64,000 bases of DNA. It comes from Seriola aureovittata. Lineage: Eukaryota; Chordata; Actinopteri; Carangiformes; Carangidae. The stretch's first letter is position 1. Each line of letters starts with the position of its first letter. Below the pieces are notes generated by a model that was given only the letters and a program-made list of their open reading frames with translations, did no database searches and was not told the origin of the DNA. The position numbers and the translations under genes were made by a program. Shown one piece after another: positions 11,013 through 22,262 of the stretch. The stretch spans positions 7,204,835-7,268,834 of the forward strand of contig NC_079386.1 in NCBI RefSeq assembly GCF_021018895.1. The letters run 5' to 3'.

Positions 11013-11333
11013 TGTAGTTTTCCATTTATTAAAGCCATAGCTTGACGCTCTCTTATCCCTCTCGTCCGCTTCGAAATCCGCCAAAAATTCCACGAGACCA
11101 CTTGTAAAGTTAAATTTTTTACTTTTCATTAAAGGATAATACAAAAACAAAATCTTTTCCACTTTCGAAAATAATAATATTCAATATACAACAAAAAGGA
11201 GAGATAGAGAAATAGAGTGAGAGAGAGGTCAAAAAACTGTGTGGCTCTACTCTCTCTGCTTGTCCGAAAGCCTTAATTTACTTTGTGCCATTCAACCGCT
11301 TAAACATCAACAAAATGCTTTTCGGCTCCTACA
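11013..11333 (-). repeat. BEL/Pao 5' LTR (right copy, promoter LTR)
   Basis: This is the upstream LTR in the element's own orientation, 321 bp long with TGTAG and CTACA ends. It should carry the element's promoter. It differs from the left LTR at one base (11080). Confidence 0.95.
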
Positions 11334-11338
11334 GGAAT
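11334..11338. repeat. target-site duplication, right copy (GGAAT)
   Basis: GGAAT directly follows the right LTR and matches 4166-4170. Confidence 0.9.
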
Positions 11339-12166
11339 CAACTTATTGTTTTGTTTGAAAGTTTAATTAATGAAATGTGCATTTTATCAAATTGGATCTT
11401 TTATATTGAACAAGTGTGGGATCATGACATTTGGTTTCTAACACACACACACATTCTCATTTATATTATTACTGGGGCTTGAAATTAGCATGAGCCAACC
11501 TTAAATCAGTAACACTCATAACAAAGTTCAGCCATTTGATAGATGTTTTTAATTGTTGTATTTGGAAGTGCATGGGTCTTACTCATAGGAAACCAATCAC
11601 ATGCTTCAGATTTTGCAGAACGGTGCAGAACCAATCACGCGCCTTTCATTCAGGTGGTGATTTTACATAACACAAAAATAAGACACCAGAACAGCAAGGA
11701 CTGGTGTTAGAGGGAGAAATCAGCATACCAACTTACTGTATTTGTAAGCAGGTGTGAGTCTGAAGTACACTCAGTCAGCAGCAGCATGTGCAGGAGGCAG
11801 GAGTAGACTGATGCTGGAAGTTTAAGAGGATGTCTTCTCAAGGAGTCAGACTTCAGATTAGCTACAGTATCATTCAGCTGCCTGGATTAATGCAGTTTAC
11901 TGTTGCTTTGAGGAGTGAAAAACTGTTAGCACTGGTGGTTGTAATTAGTTTACAGCTTCTTTGTTTTTCTCAGTTTCTTCACCACTTCCGCTTAAGACTT
12001 AGCACTCCTGATCCTAAATACAATTTTGATATCAAACATTAGAAATCATTAAGATATACATGTAGTAGACACATTTGGTTTTTCTACATTGTCGTAAATA
12101 AAGATTAATATCAAAATAACTAAAAACTTGCTTTGATATTGAGGCCACATCTCTGTGTTTTTTCAG
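11339..12166 (+). other. pcx intron, remainder after the BEL/Pao element
   Basis: This ordinary AT-rich intron sequence ends in a T-rich tract and TTTTTTCAG before the next exon. Without the element, the whole intron (4112-12166) would be under 0.9 kb. No other feature was recognised apart from a short CA run near 11440. Confidence 0.75.
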
Positions 12167-12240
12167 CTAACTTTGGCCCTGTGGACTGTCTCAGCACCAG
12201 GCTGTTCCTGGATGGACCCAAGATCGCAGAGGAGTTTGAG
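12167..12240 (+). CDS. pcx: pyruvate carboxylase, 74-nt exon
   Basis: Preceded by TTTCAG and followed by the donor GTACAC. The first two bases complete the serine codon begun at 4111. The rest reads [13 protein letters not shown], then [11 protein letters not shown], a highly conserved piece of the pyruvate carboxylase tetramerisation (allosteric) region just before the biotin carrier domain. The exon ends on a codon boundary, so the next intron is phase 0. The intron before it is swollen by the BEL/Pao insertion, and the one after it is the longest here (14.5 kb). Confidence 0.93.
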
Positions 12241-13171
12241 GTACACAATTTAATACCAGAGATAAAAATATTAAGCTCACCCCTTTTATTTTATTGTTTT
12301 ATATATTTGCTGAAGATTTAACATAGATCACTCTTAAAGCTGAGAAAGACATGCTGATGAGGATCAGAAAATAGAAAATAGGAATAATGTAAAATGTAAA
12401 AATAACAGCAATAGTACATATTACATTTATCCAGAATTTAAAGATGTGTGATTGTTAAATAATTCTCACTAATACTGAAATAATACATTCAATAATATTA
12501 ATAATTTTTTCTCTAATCAAGTTAGCATTTTAATCAATTCTGATGTAATAGCAGTTCCACAAAGAACAGACATTATCAGCATGATTTTTCCATCACTGCA
12601 GATGGCTGAGGTTTGATGCAGTTTGGTGCAGAGGCACAGTGAAGTGCTGATAACACAGTGGAGAGGATAGAGATATTAACACTTTATCAAGGGAACAACA
12701 AACAGCATTTCTGATCCCCCCGGGCCATCAGATTGGCCTTCCTGCACAGAAATAACAGATTCATTTTGTCATATGATGTTTGAGAGAGGGCCAGTGAAAA
12801 GCACTGAGGGCCAGTATCTCAGACCAAAATACAACTGTTACCGATTTTCTAAAGCATGTTCCCTCTGTTTGATTATTTATTTGTTATGTTTATTCTCCAG
12901 CAGGGAGGCGTCTGAACATGCAGTCCATTGAAGCAATAAAACAAATGAGTTGAATTTGCTTTGCATGCAAACAAATTAGTGTGGCACAGGAATGCAACAA
13001 TCTCTTGGTGAGAAGATGGGATAATTGGCTGTCACTTGGTAGAGCAAAGCCACAAGATGTGAAACTGACACGTTCCAGGAGAATATTGACATTTTAATAG
13101 GAAACTTTTTCCTGTCAAACTGTAACATTAGCAGAATCAGCAGGCTGGAAATTGGTTTTAACATACATGAA

Positions 13172-13330
13172 TATACAGTAAGGTCCAAAAGTGTTCTCAG
13201 ACTTTTGTACCACACTGTACAGTCAGCAAAAATTTTCAAGATGTCCGCTGAGCTGATTGAAAGTCTTTGTCAGAACATGAGACATACGCTGAAATGCTGT
13301 TTTTATCCAGGAAGTGCACTGTAAGCAGAA
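13172..13330 (+). mobile_element. possible Tc1-like transposon remnant
   Basis: TACAGTAAGGTCCAAAAGTG at 13175 resembles the terminal repeat of a fish Tc1-like family. About 60 bp later, GAGCTGATTGAAAGTCTTTG reads like the C-terminal ELIESL stretch of some Tc1 transposases. No matching right terminus was found, so this is at most a fragment. The call rests on recognition of common fish repeats, not on an alignment. Confidence 0.35.
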
Positions 13331-14049
13331 AGTTTCAAGTGAATGACAGGAGTAACCACTGTGGTGAGCAAAATTGAAACTAATGTGATTGTTAAAGTCC
13401 AGATTGAAGAGTGAATTCCAAAGAGATTGCTGAAACTACTGACAGTAATCTTTGCAACAGATGTCAGAATCAGACTTGAGATCAGAAAGAAATTTACTTT
13501 CCTACTGAAGGAGATGTTAGAGGAGTCTGTCACTCGATGTGTCATCATGTAAAGATGTGTTTTTTGGTACAATATCTAAAACTTTACATTTTTTTTATAA
13601 ATGCTATTGCAAAATCTACCCTTTTCTAACTATTCCTGTAGGTCATAGGGAGGATTCTCTTAACAATAACAAACATGAGGTTGTGTAGGAAAGAAATTGA
13701 TTGACATTAGATTAAAGAATATAAATAGAATTCCATTAAATTTGACCAAACTCAGACACTACAACATACAAAACCATTGATACTGCACAGAGGGAACACA
13801 TGGATAGTAAGATGTGTTGTTTCACATAGGTTTGTGTGAGATAAGCAGTGCAGTTATGAGTAGTAGTCTGATGTTAGAGTGGTGACACTGTACTGCACAT
13901 TGTACAGATGACACTTTTTTTTATTTCCTCGGCACATTTACCCACTGGGACACTACCTGTGACCAGATGGTGGCTGTATGAAGCATTCAAACATGGAGTG
14001 AGACAGGTTAGAGATGATGGTTGTGACATTTTTGACGGGGGCTCTGTAG

Positions 14050-15110
14050 TGACTTTGTGTATTATTTTTTGAGAAACAGGCAGTAATGTTCATGGTTGGA
14101 CCCCCTGCCCTGTGTACTGCAGGTGAGATGAGGTCTGTTGCAGGATTTTGGTCTTGATGAGTAATGTTGAAGGCAGTGGTTTTGTAGAAGGAAGCTAATG
14201 ATGATTTTGTTGTTTAAGCTATGAATGTAAAATCTCAAACTACAAATATTAACCATGTCAACCGTGTGCAGGTTAAGTGTAAGGTAATGGTGCTGATATT
14301 CTGCATTGTACATTATGAATTGAAGTTCCTTGACTGTGTCATTGCATTTGGACCTGGCTGAGGATAGTTCATAAAATACGCCCTTAGATGCACCTGAACA
14401 CATCATTGATGTATCCTGGGATCCTTGGGTGTTTCAGGTCTTTCAACATCAGACCCAGTTTGTCATCAGGTAGCCTTTACATCTAGCCATGGCTGTCCTC
14501 TCCCAATCCAGAGCCATCTTGACGGCCTTCTTGCTGCCTTGGTGATGTTCTTGATGCTCTGCTTCTTGCCATTCTGGTTACACAAAGAAGGCTTTGTAAT
14601 GTGATTACCCCACAAATCCTCTGCATCTAGTCTCCATGGACATGTATCTTGGCCCCCAGTCCTTCTTCTGGCAGCTGATGACCAGTTCTTTTTATCTGGC
14701 CCTGTTGCTCTCATGCGCTTCCACCATGTGACCCTCCCACAGCTCCGTCAGTTCCAGAAAGATGGTGTTTTGAACTCTGAGACCAGGAGGATGTCTAACC
14801 TCAGGGTAGTTGTGACAATGTGCTATGAGTGATACTCTCGGTCTACAGATAACTGTCAGTCTTTTGCAGTTGCCAGGCCTCCTAATGGTTTCTTAGGTCC
14901 TGCCTGTCTGCTCACCTTTTTTTCACAAAAGGGATCCTCTGTGTTGAGGAGCGTGCTCATCTCCAGCTGCTGATTCCAATGCCGATAGCCTCCGCAATGG
15001 GTTTTAGCGCCTGATTGTAGCACCAGGTGCAACAGTGGGCATTTTGGGGAGTCCACCATGCCCCAGCTGAAAAGATTTGAAGGAAGGGACATCATACGCC
15101 ACCAGGGTCA
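14050..15110 (-). mobile_element. decayed LINE, C-terminal end of the reverse-transcriptase ORF and 3' tail
   Basis: On the minus strand the frame at 15095-14856 has a KCPLLHL segment like the Cys/His motif near the end of some fish non-LTR retrotransposon proteins. About 300 bp further on, the frame at 14714-14466 ends with ASRWLWI-type spacing (here PSRWLWIGRGQPW) and an RxAIK-like helix typical of the same tails (here KKQSIKNITKAARRPS). Frameshifts and stops separate the two. The sequence downstream to about 14060 may be its 3' region. Family assignment is uncertain; an R2- or Rex-type LINE is my guess. Confidence 0.5.
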
Positions 15111-17025
15111 GCAACTTGGTGTGCTGTGGTTCTGTCCGTCAGAGATTTACCCATGTGATTTTGCTGTCCATGGCCTGGTCCCACCTTATCCAGATCCTCT
15201 TGTTCTCCATCACTGTCCCATATAAGGACTATAGCATAGCTGAAAAGAAAATGAGTTGTGCTAATTTTACACTTGCTGTTTTCTGTAGTAAAGACACAGA
15301 AAATGTGACTCTTGCAAAACAATGTATCTCAGGTCTAGCAGCACAAGCCTCTTAAAGCTTTCCAGATAAACATGTCCCAGACTTCAGAGTTGCTAATAGG
15401 AACCTACTTCCAGGGCGACTAGCCAACTAGCAAACTACCTATTGTATTCATCTGCAGTTAGTACAAGTATTTCTCTGTAAACTGCGTGAATTTAATTTCA
15501 AATTGCATTTGAATAATAAACTCTTGTCACTTTCTCTTTGGGAAATGTGCTTAAATTCTAAATACATCACAATGAAATTGATTTCCCCCCCTTTCAAAGT
15601 ATTGTGGTCATTGAATGTGTAGTACATCAAGTACCTGAAACTGTTTTCAGGACAAACCCTTCAGTGTTCATGGTGAAGTGACACTACCCCTCAGTTTATG
15701 TCTCCTGACAGTAGGAACGTTTTTAAACAAAAATACAAGAACCTTTATCTTTAACAGAACTTTTTCTGAAGTGTTAAAATCCACTTGACGGTCACATTTT
15801 GCAGTTATAGCTCCTTGTCTAGACTCATTCATACTCATCTTTCTATCAGCATTAGTTATAATCCCAGTAAAACCCTAACACCCATCTTTCATTATGAACC
15901 ATCTGATCCTTCTACATCATTTTTTTTAATTTCATTATTTTGTCATGATTCTCTCATTACAAGTAACACACACGCACACAGATTTGAATGACAGTGATTC
16001 AGAGCAACCAAAGGCAACCATGCTTAATTACTGCTTCATTTCACTGCAGCAAAATGGTCTCAGGCTTGTGTTAATTGATTTTGGTATTATGAGGGACATG
16101 GGGAGCGCGAATCCTCTGCTGCGGTATTATTATCAAAGAATCAGGGGCCACATTGATTGTGCTGATCTAATACTGACCCGAAACATGGGCAGTCGCTCCA
16201 CTCTCCTTTCTTGTCAATCACCCCAGGGTGTGTATCATTTGGTGCAGCAAGTTAGAGATCTGGCACAAGCCCCACAGTCGGATCATTAATCACTGATTAG
16301 AATAAATCCTTAAAATATTTTGATAAAGACTCTCTGCAGCTACAGCAGTTTTTTGATGCTTTAATTTAGTTTGAAGCCACAGTTTAGTGAGTACGGTGGC
16401 ATTTCTTTCAATTTGCTGCAACATACTAATTGGTTGGCTTGAATTTAAATGTTCTTTATTTGGAGTCCAAATCATATACACCAACAAAAAGGACTAAATA
16501 ATCAACAGAACACCTAAGCTGCAGAACTGTTGTTTTTTCTACTATCACTTTTTACCTTGCTCTGCTGCTGTTTATCGAATCTCCGACTGTAGTCATTTTT
16601 AGGACTTTGAGGCACTCGGATTTGTGCTCAACATCAGTCAGTCATCACCACAGAAGCAAACTTCCCCCTGTTGTCATGACGATGGGTACTCCCCCCAGAT
16701 CAGGTCTGATTAAGCGGTACCAGACGAGAGATGGAATGAAAACATGTCAAAAAAGTGACCTGTCGAATGCAAGATCAAGTGACTGTTAGTTGTTTTCTTT
16801 CTTTTGATTTGTGAAAAATTCCTCAAGGGCTGAATGAATCTCCTGTGTTAGAAACGACTGTTGTCATTTTCTAATCCAATTCATTTTTACTAGTGCTGCT
16901 CATGAAAATAGGCTCAGGTTATATGTGCCGCTCCATTATAATGTAGATTCATTTATGTTATTGTGGCTTGTGTAATTCAAGAGTATTGCATATAATGGTA
17001 TTTACTTAAAATCAAAGCACTGATT

Positions 17026-17330
17026 TACACTCAGTGGCCAGGTACACCTGTACAATATGATGTGCCATAGAGAGTTAATTAGTAATGTTGTAGCACTGAG
17101 ATCATAGTTATTGTTGGTGTTGTGCTGGACTGCATTAAAATTAGAAACACTTCAACATGATGTAGTCCAGTACAACACCAACAATAACAAGCAACAACTA
17201 CAATCTTATTATCAGTGTCAGCAAAACCTAAACATATTATGTGTCATAAATGTAGACGTTATGGCAGGGCTGTTGCACTGGGCTGCATCAAATTGTACAC
17301 TTATTCCTAATAAAAGGGCCACTCAGTGTA
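17026..17330. mobile_element. MITE with TA-flanked terminal inverted repeats
   Basis: The left end TACACTCAGTGGCC (17026) and the right end GGCCACTCAGTGTA (17317-17330) are perfect inverted repeats. Read as CACTCAGTGGCC flanked by TA, they fit a Tc1/mariner-type TA target duplication. The 305-bp interior has no coding frame of note. It contains a long hairpin: arms 17107-17134 and 17161-17188 match at 26 of 28 positions, with a 26-nt loop. The terminal sequence is a common dispersed repeat end in fish genomes. Confidence 0.75.
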
Positions 17331-17399
17331 CATTACTATATAGTAGGAATTACTTCTTTGTATGGTTCTTTGTATGAATATAAGGAGATTTGTATAATG

Positions 17400-17590
17400 G
17401 AGATGACCATTGGACTTCGCTGTATGCACTGACAAGTAGATGTGGAGCGCTCAAGTCATCGGATATCATGTCTACACTGTGATTTGATGTTTTCGTAGAT
17501 ACATGTTTGAGCAAGAGACCTGTAGTTTCCACCACTTTGCTGTGACACACACTCAGGAATATTTCAGACTCGGTCATGTTCAGTCAGTGT
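17400..17590 (+). repeat. dispersed direct repeat, copy 1
   Basis: Shares a colinear, diverged match with 19857-20037, with landmarks GCACTGAC, TTGATGTTTT, TAGTTTCCAC and CTTTGCTGTGACACA in the same order and spacing. It begins about 70 bp after the MITE. Unclassified. Confidence 0.6.
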
Positions 17591-18089
17591 AATAAAAAAC
17601 TTGATCTCTGGCCTGCATTAGATTGTACACATGCACCTGAGTTGACTTTTTGAGACATGAGGTGTGTGCATGTATTACCGATCACGGTTTGGTGTGAGTG
17701 TTATATATGTCAGAGGAAGGCTGACTGTTGTGAATGGCTGCTGCTGCAACCTTTTGAGATTAATATCAGAAATGGTAATTGTTAGGTGCTCATGAGAGGC
17801 ACATTTCTTTTTCTGCTCATGCATGGCAACTTTTTCAGTGCTGACTGCAATAGTCAGGCCAATGAGGAGCCCTGAGGAGAGGAAATAGCACTGAGCAGTC
17901 AAAGCAATTTGGTGAGTTTTCAAATTAGGAATGTTTTTATACTCAAGGTAGCATTACTCACTCCAGCTTGCACACACTAGTCCTTCACCTAGACAACACT
18001 TTTCAAAATTGAATTCAGGTGTCTGTATAATCTTAGACTGTGTACTTCCGTTTTCTGCCACTTATCTGGGTTAAACAAGGTAGTCCAGA

Positions 18090-18475
18090 TACCCCGATAA
18101 TTGGAGCACACCCTTCAGACCCCCTTTTTAAATATGAGAACCACCCCGATCCCCATATAGCATATAGCATTGAAGAGCTGTGTCAACCAAGACAGCCCAA
18201 CTATGTCCAGAGGCTTCAGAACCTCAGGGCAAATCTCATCCACACCTGAGGAGCTTTTTAACTACCTCATGACCTCTGCCAGACATATGAGTGAGGCTTC
18301 CCTCGAGTCTTCAAACTCTGCCTCCTCATTAGAGGACATGCTGGCCAGGTTCAGGAGTTCCCTGGTATTTTTCTACAGCCCGACAATATTTCCAACCAGA
18401 GTCAGCGGTTCTCCTATATCGCTGAACACAGCTTGGCCCAAGCCCCACTTTCCCTTCCTGCACCTGTAAAAAGTG
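18090..18475 (-). pseudogene. LINE reverse-transcriptase fragment (Rex1/RTE-like)
   Basis: On the minus strand, pieces such as MSSNEEAEFEDS, then GVDEICPEVLKPLDIVGLS, are recognisable as the linker just upstream of the reverse-transcriptase core in a very common fish LINE. Frame changes and stops interrupt it (for example just before KSSSGVDE), so it is a dead fragment. The small open frames on the + strand here are shadows of it. Confidence 0.65.
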
Positions 18476-19856
18476 ATAGACTAACAGAAAATATAGTTTA
18501 GGTTAACAGGGTTTTGTACAGGACAAATACACTAAGCGAAAGTAGTCAGAGAACATAGAACCTTAGAGTTACATTTGGTTGTTCTATTAAATTATCTGAA
18601 ATATGAAATGGTTGATCTTCAGAGAATAAAGTAGAAAAAGCCTTTAAGCTTGTCATTGTGAACCATAGTTGGCGTTTGTGATAAATCCAGTAACAGCCGC
18701 AAAAGACAGCAACTGTCCGTTATAGATGAGTCTTGCAGTACTTACACAACCACATTATTAACTGTATATTTGGAACAAAAGCTGTTTTTGAGCTCTTGGC
18801 AGCTAGTATGTGAAGCACACAGCGGAAATCTTGATCAAAACAGATTTGAGCACCAAATCTTTTTGAGCACTGAGCTAGACCTAAAGCCCTGAGTTGTTGA
18901 TGTTGTGGGAAGTAGATATAAAGGCGTTCACAGTAATCATTTGGTATTGTTTTGCTCTTCATTTCAAGCCTGTTGCAAATCCAATACAAGAGCCTTATCA
19001 GCCAAAGAGTGAACAGCGAGCCTTGAAGATTCCTCTTTGTATTCTGATTGTGGTGGGAGGACATAAGCACTACAACGTTTTGTAGTATATAATGTTATGT
19101 AATATAATGTCTTGTTCTGTAAAAATTCAGTTATACTTCATTGTTGATTCAGCTAGTTTTTGACAAACTTGAGCAGATGCAACCCACTTAGGCACATATC
19201 GGTGAAATAGCTTTTTAAAGACCAAGTGACCACTTAGTGAAATTGTATCTATTTAGAGTGCATTTATATACACAAATATACACCTACACATGGGTGACAG
19301 CTCTGTTCATTACTGTCATCCACCCACACAAACAGGAGGAAAAACACATTGACCTATCTGGCATGTGCTGATGACTCAGGATGGTATTAATCATGTTTGA
19401 TGGAAATATAAACAGATTTTCACAAACACGGACCCAGTCATACACACCCCATCAGTGCTAATGTGTACAGACACCAACACAATCTCATTACTCTGTCACA
19501 GGCCACACAAGGCATTAATAAAGTTATATCAAAGATAGCATAATGTGAAACTTGTCTCAGTCAGAGATGCTGTGGATCCAAGTAGATAGGCAGATGAATT
19601 TGACAGAAAAGGCTCTGTGCTTTATGGTACTGCCTAAATAAACACGACACGCATGTGAGGGCTGTATAGACAATAACACAGCAGATATATCATTGCGATA
19701 GGGAAAATAAATAATGCATTAGAGATGCTATCACAAGTATGGTTATAAGAAACCAAATCAGGAGGAGACTGGGTGGTCAGGGTTCGGTATGATGGACTTT
19801 TATTGATTTCTCAATTTATATTGTTTGTCTGAGCATGTTAAGGGACAAATTTTTAA

Positions 19857-20037
19857 TGACCCACCCAGTGATGAACTGTTTGCACTGACTAGATGTAGAG
19901 CACTTAAGTTCAAAATCCTGTCTTCACTGAGACTTGATGTTTTGTGGATACATTTTTAAACAAGAGTCGTATAGTTTCCACAACTTTGCTGTGACACAAG
20001 CTTGGAATATTCCAGACACCATTTTCAGTCAGTCTCA
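19857..20037 (+). repeat. dispersed direct repeat, copy 2
   Basis: This is the second copy of the sequence at 17400-17590, in the same orientation. It ends about 30 bp before the left terminus of the Tc1-like element at 20069. Confidence 0.6.
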
Positions 20038-21491
20038 TGCTACATACTAATTCTGAGCTTATTAAAAACAGTGGCAAGAAAAAGTAAGTGAAATAAAATA
20101 TATTAAATCATCGAAGTTACCATGAAACACATAAACAAAAATCTATTTTAACTAATAACACCCAAATCATTGTGCTGTTCTTGTCCATACTGAAAACATC
20201 ATTCACACAGTGTAGGTTGGAAAAAGTATGTGAACCTCCATCCTAATGGCATTTACAAAAGCTAACTGGAGTCAGGAATAATCAAATCTGGAGTCCAGTC
20301 AATGAAACCAGATTGGATGTGTGTGTATGTAGCGTTAAGCCATATTTAAGGATTTACTCTCGTTGAAATGGGGCACCAGTCCTCTGGGAGGACAACAATG
20401 AATTACTTCATTGCCAAATTTATCAATCTCATATCGGAAGCCATGACTTCTCGATTCAATGGATCTCCAGTCTCTACGTCAAAAGAATACAACAGGACAA
20501 CAACTGGGTGTAAATAAAGGAGTTTATTTAACTAAACTACTATGTACAGAGTAAATGCAAGGTGTAATAATCATAAAGATGAAAATAATAATGAAATGAG
20601 CAGTGTGATGAGTTGGCAATGGTGGGAGAGAATATGTTATGGCTATACACTATGACTATACAGCTAATGATGCTACATCTACGAATTATGTTTGATAATT
20701 AAATATTGCTATATTTCGGCATCAACCCAGTCATGAGCAGAGTGTTAAGACCGGCCTACTGTGAGTTGCGCTGTAGCTGGAGACCCTCGGCTGGAACCCA
20801 GGTGGCTGTGGTTGCCGTGGTAACCCTGGAGACGCGGGATCTAGGTGGATTCTCCTGGAGGCCGTGTCCCGTTATCACGATGACGGATTCTGCCGGTGTC
20901 TCAGCGGTTCAGCTCTGGTGGAGTTTGTCAGGAGACTTTCTGTCTCGGGCACTCTTGATTTCTGCTCGGCTTCTCTGCAGGCGGTCGTGCAGATGTGTTA
21001 TGTGCTGGTGTCTCTTGCGGGTTAATGCGAAATAAACTCTAATGCTCTTCACTTTGGTTGGATAACTTTAGAGGAGACTGGTGTTGACCAGATGACTCTA
21101 AAGTTGTCAAAATCTTCAAAAAGGAAAACTTGATGATGATTTAAAGTTACAAAATTACTCTGAGGCACTTCTGCTGCTTTGGTTCAGTTGGTCCTGACTT
21201 GGCTTATAAAAATAAAAGATCGCGCATGTAGATAAAAATCATGTTACTTGTAGCTTGTGGCAAAGAAAAATAAAAGACGCGAAAAGTGCAAAAATGACTT
21301 AGAGCCATGAGTTTGTGGCGAGCAGCTTAGAGCTAAGAGTTTACATGGCTACAGAGCCGGGCTTTGAGCCGGGACTCTGAGCTTTGAGCAAAGTTCTCAG
21401 CTTCTAGTTTCTGCATCGTTTCTCGCTTCTCGCATCTTCTTGTCGTCCTGATTTAGGCTTAGGCCTGGTTTTGGCTTCTGAACAGGCTTAG

Positions 21492-21555
21492 GATAGGCTT
21501 AGAAAATAGGCAATAGGCTTAGAAAAATAGGCCATAGGCTTAGAAAATAGGCTAT
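21492..21555 (+). repeat. 20-21 bp tandem repeat, about 3 copies
   Basis: Three successive units of the form ATAGGCTTAGAAAATAGGC, with single-base changes, lie within the LTR-like insertion. A looser GGCTTAGG-rich stretch precedes them from 21454. Confidence 0.75.
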
Positions 21556-22244
21556 GTGTGAATTGTTCACGACTGTTTTATCCCCTGGGGGCTGGCGCAT
21601 GTTTCATGGGCGTCACCCATCTTCTCCTGTGTTTCCACTTGGAGAAGAGAGTAATTTTCCACTGAACTTTTAGAATAATTTAAATCTAGAGTTTACTTAT
21701 AAACTCGCACATCCTTCTTCCACCATGACCACAAAACATTAAATGGAATAACATAAAACTACTTGCACTAATAATAGCAGAGAGGAGTAATAGGAGTGTT
21801 GATTTCATATTACATCCTTCAAACCTGGAATTAATTATGATACAAGTGGTTAATTGATCAAACAACAATATAAACATTTCCCAAAGCTAATAATCTATAG
21901 ATATGGATTACACAGCAGTTCTTCGACTGTAATAATAATAATCTGCACATTCTGGATGTCATGTATTGTGTTACCTTGTGTGAAGGATGCTGACAGTATG
22001 GTCACATGAAGGACCTTGTCTTAAAATCTACATGTTACATTTCAAACATTCTATGGGATAGAAGTTTGGGATTAAACTATTACATAGGAACATCTCATGA
22101 GTTAGAGAACAGTTAGATATTTAATTTTACATTCATCCTTTGATCTGTGTCTGTGAAGAGTGTCACTGCTGGTCACTACCCAGGATTGGAATGTGGGTTG
22201 TAGTTTATGACTCTTATCTAGAGAGGGACAGAGGAAGAGAGGTT

Positions 22245-22262
22245 GGTGTGTGTGTGTGTGTG
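22245..22262. repeat. (GT)n microsatellite
   Basis: A short uninterrupted GT run within the LTR-like insertion. Confidence 0.7.

Larger units (their letters stand above)
4171..11333 (-). mobile_element. full-length BEL/Pao LTR retrotransposon, antisense in a pcx intron
   Basis: The 7163-bp element is bounded by two 321-bp LTRs (4171-4491 and 11013-11333) that begin TGTAG and end CTACA, with the 5-bp GGAAT target duplication outside. Reading on the minus strand, the order is leader, Gag with zinc knuckles, aspartic protease, reverse transcriptase, RNase H, integrase and a C-terminal integrase-associated domain. That order and the protein motifs are those of BEL/Pao. Aligning the LTRs by eye gives one difference (A at 4238 against G at 11080), so the insertion is recent. 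The polyprotein is open except for one reading-frame change between reverse transcriptase and RNase H near 6780, so this copy is probably not autonomous unless the break is a sequencing error. Confidence 0.95.

Noticed and set aside
10962..11162. Small protein starting in the BEL 5' LTR
   Set aside because: The frame stops 184 bp before the Gag start and has no recognisable feature. It is a chance frame through the LTR and leader.
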